Origin: Apium graveolens
Lineage: Eukaryota > Streptophyta > Magnoliopsida > Apiales > Apiaceae
Assembly: GCF_009905375.1 (NCBI RefSeq)
Contig: NC_133650.1
Coordinates: 296,793,957-296,857,956, forward strand
Direction of reading: 5' to 3'
DNA length: 64,000 bases
In this document: piece by piece, positions 21,951 to 32,894 of the stretch
Layout of the letters: every line of letters begins with the position of its first letter
How positions within the stretch are numbered: the first letter of the stretch is position 1
Notes under the pieces: generated by a model
The model's input: the letters and a program-made list of their open reading frames with translations, nothing else
The model's database searches: none
What the model was told of the DNA's origin: nothing
Position numbers and translations under genes: made by a program

Positions 21951-24900
21951 TGTAACGACCGGGAAATTTACGTTGTATTATATCATATTTATAATAAAAT
22001 ATGTGAATTAATATGTCATTTATGTGTGATTATATGTTAAACCCTGTTTGTTATGTGTTATGTGTATGCCGTGTCATTTCTGTGTTTTAAGGTATTTTTC
22101 AGAATATTTTATTTCACATTCATAGCTTTCATTTCAAACGTTTTACGACCCAAACAATGATTTTAAGCCAGTATTTCAAATAAAATAATGGGCCTTATTT
22201 TTCATCAAACGGCTTTTACAATCGCATTATTCTGAACATCTAGATATTTTATAAATTTTATCGTTTTACGAAAAAGAACTTTTCCGGGCCCCATTGGGTG
22301 TTAAAAATCCCACAAAAATCACATTTTTATTTTTATAAAATTATAGGACTTTCATTTATACCATTTCTTTGTATTTTTGCATTATTAAAAATTTTTGGGA
22401 AATTTTCGCATATATATTGTATATATAAAATATTTATAAATTAAATTTTAATACTCAAAAATTATAAAAATTAGGGCCCAATATTTTTATTAGATGTATA
22501 ATTAGCCCCTTAATTTTATTTATGAGTATTAATTTTACTACTATAAATAGCCTAATTATTAATTAATTATAATTAATAAATCAGTTAAATTCAGAAAAAT
22601 ACAAAAATTCTCTATAATTCGGGTCGGGAAGAACAGGGTCGGTTCGAGAATTCAAGTCGTGATTTTGAGCAGATTACAGCACCAAAACAAGCGATTCAAG
22701 TACCCAAATCGAAGGTTTCGATCTGTTCTTTCCATTTCTAGCATCAATTTCAAGTTTTAATTCATAGTTTTTGATTTTTGATTTCTAGGGTTTATGTTCG
22801 AATTAGGGCTTTTTGATTTCAGGGTTATTTTGATGTTTTGATGATTGATATAGCTTGGTTATGTGATTTACAGTTGATTCATGGTGTTTAATTGATCAAA
22901 CGATACCTAGATAGCAAAGTTCGATTATTAGGGTTTATACCGAATTTTCAAATTATAACTCGATGATTTCTGTGAATCTTTGGTTCTTGAAAGGTTAGGG
23001 TTTTGGTTGTATATGTTCTTAACTTTAATTTGCACTATAGAACGTTAAGTTTCGTTTATAGAATCAAAAGATGGATTTTTGGCCGGAGTTGAAGTCGGTG
23101 TTTGATCGATTTTGGCCGGAGAAGTTATTACAGGGATGATTCCGAGATGTTTTGGTGATGATTAGATTGCTGTATTGATTTGCAATGAAAAGCACCCAAA
23201 AACCGTATCAAACGGTGTTGATTTAGGGCTGTAATTGATTCACCGGAATCCGGTGAAGTCACCGGATTCTGGAAAAATCCGGTCATGTTCTTCATGACCC
23301 GGATGGTGACCCGGTTGACCCGTGTGGTTGACCCGGTTTTGATCTGTTTTGTCAGGAGGTTGGTTTCTGACAAATGTTTATGAATTTTAATTATTTAATT
23401 ATATTTTATAAAAACAGGAATTAGATTTATTAATTCTGAAAATCAATTAAAAATTAGTTTTAAATTCTGTACAATGGTATTAATAATTCCTAAATTATTT
23501 TATAAATTTATAAATTCGAATTTAGTGATTTAATTAAGTATTTAATTATTTATTTAATCATTTATCTATTTATTTATTTATTATTTAATAGTTAATAATT
23601 AAGGATTATATTGATCGAATATTACAAGAAACGACTCGATAAATAAGGGAATAAAACGAATAGCTCATAGTTGTACGAGTAATTGAACGATAAGTTCGAT
23701 TATTAATATTATTATTATTATTATTCGGACGATAGTTAATTATTCGTATAATATAATAAAAATGATTCGTAATAAATAATCAAATACAGATAATTGATTT
23801 AAATCATATACGTGTAATAATAACAATAATGCTTCGATAATTATATGAGAAATAACTCGTAGAAATACGAGTAATGGATCGTGGAATTTAATTCTGATTC
23901 GAATAATAGTCTATTTATTCGATAGTTATCATATTAGTTGATTGTATCGATTTGTAAATAATCGATCTAATCGAATAAATAATGATACGTTGTAAATATT
24001 TGTAATAAATTGTGATTAATCCTAATAATTAGGGATTAATTATTTTAAATTATTAAATAATTATTTCTTAGTTATTTATTTATTAAATATTTAAAAAGTG
24101 ATTAATTATTTCGATAATTAATCACATGATTTTCAATAAATTATAACTTATTTATTTTAACTCCAAAAATTATAGGAAAATTATTTTTTACTTTGATTTT
24201 TCTTAAATAATTATTTAAAAATTATTTTAGGATTTAAAAATTAGCAATAATTATTTATATTGAATAATAAATTGAATTATCAGTGTTTAATTGATAATAA
24301 TTCAACCGTTAGTCCGATTTGAGCGAAACGAAAGCCATTTTACTCAGAAAAATGAATTCTTTTCATTAAAAATAATATAAAGACCTAATTTATTCTTGAA
24401 TTTAGTTGACTATATTAATTGCTTGATTATCAGTCGAAATACGTGCCGAGATGAATCCGAAAAATTTCGGAAAAATGAGAAATGAAGCAGAAGGTGATCA
24501 ACGGAGCAATCAGCGAGTCGAGTTTGATTCTAAAAATTATTTTAACTATAGAAATGATTATGTGCTTATGTGCTTATGTGTATTATGTGGTTAATCGAGT
24601 CTTACTTGCATATATGTAATATGCGAGTCGGTCATAAGCGTATGGGTAGATAATAGGAACGAAATGAAGTCTATTCAAGGTGCAACTGAAGTACAAAATG
24701 ACTTAATCAGACTATTTTGCTAACAGAAGCTAAGCCAGCAAGGCAGGTCGAGTAGGTGATAGACGAAAGTGAGTCAATTGCAGTAAGTCGCGCAGAAGGC
24801 AAGTTTCTCCTCTATTCTATTTTCCAGAATAGTGATATTCTCTTCAGATTCTTATTACAATTGCACTCTTTTAATTCTCTTGTTCATATTTCATTTCACT

Positions 24901-25782
24901 TCTTGATTTATTCTTCTCATTTGAATTCATTATTTATATTCCAATTATTACTCACAATTATTGATATATTCTGGTGATTAGAATATATCAAAGCATACTG
25001 ATTTGTTCCGGTTGCTATTCCAGGGACTGGATAATACTACTTTTGGGATTAAGTCTACTTAATCCTAAGGACCGGGACATAACCGGATCCTTGAGATGGG
25101 CCGTAGTGTCTGGGTGCCCGACGGGATCTATATAGTGAGATATAGATCTGCATTGTATCCTGGCTTATCAGTAGGGTATAGCTGCGACCTTGAGTCCAGT
25201 TTAATTCATTAGTATTCGCCAGTAATGGCCTTCTTTCTATTCTTATGAGGTTATATCTTTGCAGATATACCTGGGTTACGGATTCACTTATATTGCTTTA
25301 ACACTATTTATATTTTGTAGACTTGTTGAGTAATTTTTGACTCACCCCTTTTGTTGTTATTCACCTTATTGTTTTCAGTTAAGAAGGAATATGAAACCCA
25401 TCAGAACACGAGTGATAAAGAAGCGGGTCAAGCCTCGGATCCTCTCATACCCAAGGTGTTGATCCCAATCCAGGAAGAAAGCTTTGAGTTGCCCGAGCAG
25501 GTGGAGTGTTGATAGATAGTGTGTGTGTTTGAATAAAAGCTGAACTTAGTTTAAAATAAATTAGACAAAGGTTTGTAATAAAGAGAGTTTGTGAGATTTT
25601 AAATATTGGTTTGTAATAAAAGTAGTTAGTGGTTCTTATTTTCATACTTCAACCTAAAAAGGTCCTGGTTAGTGTTAAAGAGGTTTAGTTTCATTTCTTT
25701 ATTATTTATTAATGAGCTTGTACGGGTTTGGTGATTAGCTCGTAACCCCCAAACTTATACCCCGGGTTTGGAGGGCGTTACA
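21951..25782 (+). repeat. 5' LTR of the gypsy element (3832 bp)
   Basis: Bounded by TGTAACGACC and GGGCGTTACA. It includes about 650 bases (roughly 23397-24047) of very AT-rich sequence absent from the 3' LTR. Otherwise the two LTRs align along their length with a few percent differences in the stretches I compared. Confidence 0.88.
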
Positions 25783-25796
25783 GTTTGGCATCATAG
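25783..25796 (+). other. degenerate primer binding site of the gypsy element
   Basis: GTTTGGCATCATAG directly follows the LTR. It resembles the usual TTTGGCATCAGAG of plant gypsy elements with one G-to-T change. Confidence 0.6.
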
Positions 25797-25972
25797 TTGT
25801 AGGTTTGGTACCTGAAAACAAGAACATTAGGATTAAGATAAGATAGAGAGATCACATAGGATAAGAATAGTAAATAGGGAAATCACTGCTAGGATTTAGG
25901 TCAGGTTAGAATAGGGAAATATAAATCTTAGGATTGTTTAGTGACCTTTTCTTTTCTTTGGTATATTATTAG

Positions 25973-26707
25973 ATGGCATCTTCTGGTTATGTTGCATCTT
26001 CCGAGAGGACAGTCACTGGGCCAGCAGCACCAGTTATACCTCCAGTATCTGAGTATATGTTTCCTCATTTACCACCTCCACTACCATTGCCACAGGAGCC
26101 GGTACCACCAGTTCATGGGATAGTTCATGACCCCATAGAGATGTTTGATCCCTTTGAGTTCTTCGAGTCGATGGTTCATTTACCAGTTGAGCATCAGTTT
26201 ATACCAGGTATTGAGCAGGAGTTACCAGCACCACCATTGTTACCTCCTATACCAGTGCATGCCTCAGAGTCGGATGTGTTCCAGATGATTCCAGTCGAGG
26301 GGATGGGAGAGCATGATGTGGATCTACAGCTAGGATTACCACAGCAAGGTGCAGGTATTCTGAGGGTTCCTTCACAGGAGTCAGTAGGTCAGGTTGCTCA
26401 GCCGTACATGGTACCATACCATGAGTATAGAGTTATGAGGGATGATGTGGAGTATTGGCGGGCACAGTGTCAAGAGATTATGCATCTGTTTAACCAGAGG
26501 GACAGAGGACCGTTAGCGGCCCTACAGCCAGATTACTATATGAGACAGCGATTGCAGTCGGTGTTGATGAGTGCTACTTGGGAGCTTGATGATTTGACCC
26601 ATGATGGACCTCCTTCTTTTGCAGAGTTCTATCGGATATTTCGCTTGGCACAGACTTTGGTCCAGGAACTTAGAGTGGAGCTTAGGCATATTCCGCCTGG
26701 GTTCTGA
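25973..26707 (+). CDS. additional ORF between PBS and gag of the gypsy element (244 aa), unknown function
   Basis: This is an intact frame from ATG at 25973 to TGA, 190 bases after the 5' LTR and 510 bases before gag. The N-terminal ~110 residues are rich in Pro with acidic patches. The C-terminal ~100 residues look helical (EYRVMRDDVEYWRAQCQEI and RLAQTLVQELRVEL). There is no zinc knuckle, protease or signal peptide, so it is not a displaced gag. An ORF here is not part of the canonical gag-pol layout. It lacks stops, but at the element's stop density (about one per 220 codons) that could be chance for this length. Confidence 0.6.
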   Translation: MASSGYVASSERTVTGPAAPVIPPVSEYMFPHLPPPLPLPQEPVPPVHGIVHDPIEMFDPFEFFESMVHLPVEHQFIPGIEQELPAPPLLPPIPVHASESDVFQMIPVEGMGEHDVDLQLGLPQQGAGILRVPSQESVGQVAQPYMVPYHEYRVMRDDVEYWRAQCQEIMHLFNQRDRGPLAALQPDYYMRQRLQSVLMSATWELDDLTHDGPPSFAEFYRIFRLAQTLVQELRVELRHIPPGF

Positions 26708-27217
26708 GACAGGGATAGTTGAGACAGTGACTCCAGAGTATAGATGTATATAGAGGCAGCATAGTATAACCTAGTGAGTAGTGTTTACGTGTGTACTAGT
26801 AGTTTAACCTGTAGTAGGATTTTGACCTGTAGTGGTAGTATGACTTGTAGCCGCGGTGATTACCAGCAGAGCGAGACTTTTTGTATCAAGCATTTACACC
26901 TGAGGCTGGTGTCATATATATAAACTGAACTTTTTAAATTTCTTTTATTTAAATTTCAGTCTTTACAGTTTTACAGCATTTATTTCCACTTCATTGTTTT
27001 ACCGTTTTCTTTTATATTATAATTCCTGTTGAAAAAAAAAAGAAAAGAAAAGAATAAATATTTTATTTAACTATTTACATTTCTAGTTTTTACATTCAGT
27101 AACTGTTTTCTTTATATAAATCATGTTATTAATACAGGATAAATTGTTTTCCTTACATACTGTCAATGGTTTATTAAACTGTTAAAGAAATATCACTTAT
27201 TTTATTATCAGAAAAAG
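26708..27217 (+). other. non-coding spacer between the extra ORF and gag
   Basis: About 510 AT-rich bases with an A/G-rich run near 27031-27055. No ORF or other feature is supported. Confidence 0.6.
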
Positions 27218-28378
27218 ATGGCACCAAAATGAAAGACTAGGGCTGAGACCTCCAACAGCAATTCCGAAGGTCATACTAATGAAACCATGAACCAAATGTT
27301 CCATCTGATGCAACAACAGATGGTAATGATGCAGCAGCAGATGCAGCATCAACAACAGCAAATCCAACAACAAATGTTACAACAGCCACCTCGTCCTGAG
27401 CCTCAATTACCACCAGCATTACCTGTTGTTACTTTTAAGCAGTTTCAGGTAGTTAAACCTCCAGAATTTGATGGGTCTACTGATCCTATTAAAGCTACCA
27501 CCTGGTTAAAAGAATTAGAGAAAGCGTTTGCACTAGTGAAGATAGGTGAGGACCAGAAGACTGATTTTGCTAGTTACTTGTTGAAGGGAGAGGAAAATTA
27601 TTGGTGGGAATCTAAAAAGGCTTTAGAGGGTGAAGATGTTATTGCTTGGGATAGGTTTAAAGAGTTGTTTTTAGAGAAGCATTTTCCTCGCTACGTAAGA
27701 AATCAGATGCAGATAAAGTTTTTAGAGCTGAAGTAGGGAAGTATGTCTGTAACAGAATATGAAGCCAAATTTAATGAATTGGCTAGGTTTGTTCCGGAAC
27801 AGGTGAACACTGAAGAGAAACGAGTTCAGAGGTTTCAAGAGGGATTACGACCATGGATACGTGGACATGTTGCAGTTTTTGAATTAACAACATATACCGC
27901 TGTAGTCCAGAAAGCTTTGATCATCGAAGGGGAAAGTGAAAGATCTCAACGAGAAAGAGGACAGGGAAGTTTCCAAGACCGTTCCAACAGGAAGCCGGGA
28001 TTTTAAGCCCGGGCAAATTTGAATTTCAAAAGGATAGGACAGGGTACGCAAAAAGCAGGTAATCGTTTCCAAGCCTCCAAACAGCAGGGAATTGTTAAGC
28101 TTCCAGTGTTGTATTGCAAAACTTGTGGACGCAAGCATACCGGCGTATGTATTAAAGCAGATGTGACATGTTTAAAATGCAAGCAGAAAGGGCACTACTC
28201 TAACGAATGTCCAACAGGAAAAACAGCAGAAATCACTTGCTATAAATACGGAAAGAAAGGGCATATCGCTAGGAATTGTAAAGGACCAGCAATGGCAGCC
28301 AGTATTCCGAAAGTATTGGCATTACCTCCGCCACCGCCGTCGAATCAACCCAAAGCAAGGACTTTTAACATGACAATG
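27218..28378 (+). pseudogene. gag: gypsy gag, broken by three stops
   Basis: The ATG at 27218 is followed by TGA as codon 5 (27230-27232). The same frame resumes with a Gln/Met-rich stretch, then the retrotransposon gag domain (FDGSTDPIKATTWLKELE, then YLLKGEENYWWE). TAG at 27734-27736 and TAA at 28004-28006 interrupt it. Two zinc knuckles follow: CLKCKQKGHYSNEC is intact, while the next reads CYKYGKKGHIARNC with the second Cys replaced by Tyr. The boundary with protease is approximate because gag and pol share one frame. All three stops can be explained by C-to-T change. Confidence 0.85.
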
Positions 28379-31300
28379 AAAGAAGCAGTGCAGAGTCCAA
28401 GTGTGATTGCAGGTACGCATATGGTGAATTCCATAGATTCGAAAGTATTAATTGATTCTGGAGCAACCCGTTCATTTATTTCTGAAGAATTTCTTGATAA
28501 GTTACATTGCAAAATCAAATGGTTGGGCGAGACGTTAATTATAAAATTAGCGAATGACGACCAAGTTCCAGTGGATCGAGTGTGTCCTGCGTGTGATATA
28601 GAAATAGCTGGACATCATTTTTCTATATAGAAATAGCTGGACATCATTTTTCTATAGACTTAATTCCTTTTAAGCTAGGAGAATTCGATATTATTTTGGG
28701 AATGGATTGGTTAGCATGTCATAAGGCTCAGATAGATTGCGCGAATAAGAAAGTTAAATTGCGAACTGCGGAAAATGCAACGGTAATATTCAAGGGCGAA
28801 AAACAGCGGAAGAAATTTCTCACTGTGATGCAGACTAAACGATTGTTACGCCAAGGTTGTGAAGCGTATATAGCTTACGTGTTAGATACTGAAAAAGGAA
28901 GTCCTAGAATAGAAGACATTCCAGTTGTATGCGAGTTTCCGGACGTCTTTCCAGACGAGCTTCCAGGGTTACCGCCAGATCGAGAAATCGAGTTCACGAT
29001 TGATTTAGCACCAGGTACAGAACCAGTTTCGAAAGCTCCGTATCGAATGGCTCCAGTCGAGATGAAGGAATTGTCAATGCAACTACAAGATCTTCTAGAC
29101 CGAGGCATCATACGACCTAGTGTATCCCCATGGGGTGCATCAGTGTTATTTGTAATGAAGAAGGACGGCAGCATGCGATTATACATTGACTATCGGGAGT
29201 TGAATAAGCTCACTATTAAGAACAAGTATCCTTTACCGAGAATTGACGATTTTTTCGACCAGCTAAAAGGAGCTGCCTGGTTTTCGAAGATAGATTTACG
29301 ATCAGGCTATCATCAATTGAAAATTAAAGCCGAAGATGTTCCCAAGACTGCGTTTCGTATGAGATATGGACATTACGAATTTTTGGTAATGGTATTCGGT
29401 TTGACAAATGCGCCAGCAGCATTCATGGATTTGATGAACAGGGTATTCAAGAAATATTTGGACAAATTCGTGATTGTATTCATTAATGACATCTTGATTT
29501 ATTCCAAGACGGAAGAAGAGCATGCGGAACACTTAAGGATAATTTTGGAAATTCTGAGGAAAGAGCAAATGTACGCAAAATTCTCAAAATGTGAATTCTG
29601 GTTAAGGGAAATACAATTTCTAGGGCATATCATCAGTAGAGAAGGCATTCAAGTCGATCCAGCAAAGATTGAAGCTGTGTTAAATTGGGAACGACCGAAG
29701 ACACCGACAGAAGTTCGAAGTTTCTTGGGATTGGCAGGGTATTATCGAAGATTTATTAAAGATTTTGCGAAAATAGCAACGCCGTTGACCAAGTTAACTC
29801 AAAAAAGTGAAAAATTTGTATGGAATGATAAATGTGAAGAAAGTTTCCAAGAGTTGAAGAATCGGTTAGTAACCGCACCGGTACTTGTATTGCCAGACGA
29901 GCAAGGGAATTTCGTTATTTTCAGCGACGCTTCGTATCACGGGCTAGGATGTGTATTGATGCAACACGGGAACGTCATTGCATATGCTTCGAGATAACTT
30001 AAATCCCATGAGCAGAAATATCCTACGCATGATCTAGAATTGGCAGCGATCGTGTTTGCATTGAAGCTTTGGAGACATTATCTCTACGGTGAAAAATGTG
30101 AAATCTAAACGGATCATAAAAGTCTGAAGTATATCTTTACGCAAAAAGAATTGAACATGCGTCAACGTCGATGGCTGGAATTGATTAAAGATTATGATGT
30201 CACGATCAGTTATCATCCAGGGAAAGCAAATGTTTTAGTGGATGCATTGAGCAGGAAAGAAAGGTTGAATCAGTTAACTTCATGCGAAGAATTGGCCAAG
30301 GAATTTGACAAATTGGAAATCGAGATTCGCATTCCCAATGAATCTGCAGGAACTATCTACGCTATGACTTTCCAACCGGAGTTGCTAGAGAAAATTTGTC
30401 GTTGTCAAGATGAAGTGATGAGTCAAGATGACGACTTAACAGGAGAAGAGATCACAACTCAAAAAGATAATGAAGGAATTTTACGCTTTGCATCGAGAAT
30501 CTGGATCCCTAACGTAGCAGAATTAAAAGAAGAAATAATGCGAGATGCGCACAGTTCCAAGTATTCCATTCATCCAGGGAGAACAAAAATGTATCGCGAT
30601 CTGAAGGAAAACTTTTGGTGGCCGAACATGAAGAAGGAAATAGCAGAATGGGTGAGTAAATGCTATACATGCCAGCGAGTTAAAGTGGAACATCAACGTC
30701 CGAGTGGATTATTACAACCGTTAGACATTCCAGAATGGAAATGGGAACATCTAGCAATGGATTTTGTGGTAGGACTACCGAGGACAAAGGCAAATCATGA
30801 TGCGATATGGGTAATCATTGACAGATTCACGAAGTCGGCACATTTTCTACCGATTAACGAAAGATTTTCGCTCGATAAGCTAGTGCACCTATATCTCAAG
30901 GAAATCGTAATGCGACATGGAGTTCCAATATCTATTGTGTCTGATCGAGATTCTCGTTTCAACTCAAGATTTTGGAGACAATTTCAAGAATGCCTTGGAA
31001 CGAAATTAAACATGAGTACCGCTTATCATCCGCAAACCGACGGGCAAAGTGAAAGAACTATCCAAACGATTGAAGACATGTTACGAGTTTGTGCGATCGA
31101 TTTTGAAGGCAGTTAGGATGAGCAGTTACCTCTAGTGGAATTTTCTTATAATAACAGCTATCACTCCAGCATTGGAATGCCACCGTACGAAGCACTATAT
31201 GGGAGAAAATGCAGATCACCATTACATTGGGATGAAGTTGGAGAACGCAAAATTTTGGGTCCAGAATTAATCCAACAGACTAAAGAAAATATTGAACTCA

Positions 31301-31754
31301 GTCGAAAACGACTCGATGCAGCACAAAACAGACAACGCAAACATGCAGACCAAGCAAGAAAAGATATGGACTATCAGGAAGGAGAACACGTATTACTCAA
31401 AATATCGCCATGGAAAGGATTAACCAGATTTGGCAAGAAGGGTAAATTGAAGTCACGATATGTCGGACCATTTGAAATTTTGAAGAAAGTAGGAAAACTT
31501 GCATACGAATTAGCTTTACCGCCTCATATGCAACATATTCATAATGTGTTTCACGTGTCGATGCTTAAGCGATATAATCCTGATTCTAGGCATATAATAG
31601 AGTATGATCCGACAGAAATCCAACCTGATTTGTCTTTTGTAGAACAACCGATAAGAATTTTAGATCGGCGAGAGCAGGTATTAAGAAATAAGTCTGTATA
31701 TTTAGTGCAAGTATTGTGGAGAAATCCTATGGTTGAAGAATCAACCTGGGAACT
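28379..31754 (+). pseudogene. pol: gypsy pol: protease, RT, RNase H, integrase, start of chromodomain; broken
   Basis: The protease motif LIDSGATRSFI has its Asp codon at 28454. A 29 bp duplication at 28596-28653 shifts the frame. RT follows ([12 protein letters not shown], then [13 protein letters not shown]); its active-site box reads FINDILIYS, with Asn at 29485-29487 where the family has the catalytic Asp. RNase H begins [13 protein letters not shown], with stops TAA at 29995-29997 and 30106-30108. The integrase has an HHCC finger (C..C at CYTCQ) and D, D, E in [16 protein letters not shown] and [15 protein letters not shown] sits at 31114-31116. The last residues before element B are STWEL; coding resumes at 45008. 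Confidence 0.88.
28596..28653 (+). repeat. perfect 2 x 29 bp tandem duplication in gypsy pol
   Basis: The unit starting ATATAGAAATAGCTGGACAT occupies 28596-28624 and 28625-28653. Because 29 is not a multiple of three, it shifts the reading frame and creates an immediate TAG. Confidence 0.92.
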
Positions 31755-31829
31755 TGTTAGGAATATATGTGCATTAGTTTGATGATATGTTTAACAAAAT
31801 ACTTAAGTAGAAATTTAGTGTCAGTAGCC

Positions 31830-32230
31830 TCAACGGATAAGACCACTTTGGCTATCCGTTGATGGTGTAGCTTTACTTAGAAATAAGTCTAGTATTGTAG
31901 CATATTTCAGTCTCTGTATTTAAAATGTAATTCTTAGAAGTTGAGAGAAACTATAAGTCATGTTGACTACTAGATGATATGCAGATAGGAAGGCCAATTG
32001 TAAATATTTCATGCCTTGTAATTTTGTATAAATGAAGTGGTATCAACGGATGACTTAAAGACCTTCAACGGATGAGAAGCTAAGCTTCAACGGATGTCTC
32101 TAAAGCTTCAACGGATAACATCCTTCAACGGATGAGAGCATCAACGGATAAATGCATCAACGGATGAAAGCTTCAACGGATAACATCCTTCAACGGATGA
32201 AGTCATTAACGGATGAAAGCTTCAACGGAT
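31830..32230 (+). repeat. TCAACGGAT motif array in the B LTR
   Basis: Exact sites start at 31830, 31854 (complement), 32043, 32065, 32087, 32108, 32125, 32141, 32157, 32173, 32190 and 32222. Near copies are at 32206 and 32244. Spacing in the dense part is 16-22 bases. The site is usually followed by GA or AA. The array is repeated in the 3' LTR, 12174 bases further on. Confidence 0.92.
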
Positions 32231-32469
32231 GTTCTGCTAATTAGCCGTTGATAAGTGGTAGTTGTACCTACAGGCAGAGGCACATGGGTTGACAGAGAAA
32301 ACTGAGATGTGGCAGCCGAATTTCAGGATCAACAGAAAAAGCAGCCGTTCTTCTTTAGTACAAAGATGCAATAGTCAACAAAGTACTGGAGTGAACAGGA
32401 AAAGAAGCAAGTGAAGAACTTATTTTACTATTGTAATTTTATATTGTTTTTCACTTGTACACTTGGTAA

Positions 32470-32479
32470 TATATAAACC
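32470..32479 (+). promoter_or_regulatory. TATA box candidate of the B LTR
   Basis: TATATAAACC lies about 240 bases after the end of the motif array and 416 bases before the gag ATG. The same box is at 44644-44653 in the 3' LTR. D has the same core, TATATAAACA, in its LTR. Confidence 0.55.
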
Positions 32480-32835
32480 AAGAAGAAGCTAGTAATTAGA
32501 GAGAGATTTTCCAGAGCTGTTAAGAAATATCTTGAGAGAAAATTCATCTAGTTTGTACTAGGATGCAGCTGTGATCAACATTGTTGAACACAGATTTTCT
32601 AATATACCATCTCTGGTGGAACAACAAATCCACCAGAAAAGTTTTTAAAGTTTGTTGTGTTCTTTACATTTTGTGTTTGAATATATATCTGTCTGCATTA
32701 GCTCAAAGCAATTCATACACTTGTTCATCTAGAACACACTGCTTTAATAAACTTCTCAAAACCTGAAAAAGTTTTGAGATTTACATTCAACCCCCCTTCT
32801 GTAAATCTCATTGTTAGTCCTCTAGGAATAACAAT

Positions 32836-32847
32836 TGGTATCAGAGC
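32836..32847 (+). other. primer binding site of element B
   Basis: TGGTATCAGAGC two bases after the LTR end is complementary to initiator methionine tRNA. Confidence 0.92.
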
Positions 32848-32894
32848 AAGCTCTTGACACACAAAGAGTTTAAAGATCTTGGAATCTAACAAAG

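Larger units (their letters stand above)
31755..32833 (+). repeat. 5' LTR of element B (1079 bp)
   Basis: It starts TGTTAGGAAT and ends GGAATAACA. It holds twelve exact TCAACGGAT sites between 31830 and 32230, then a TATA-like TATATAAACC at 32470-32479. The small ORF at 32581-32766 lies after this box and is probably not a gene. Confidence 0.94.

Noticed and set aside
32581..32766. 61-codon ORF found identically at 32581-32766 and 44755-44940
   Set aside because: It lies in the two LTRs of B, so identity reflects the LTR pair. No domain, and it falls in the probable leader.
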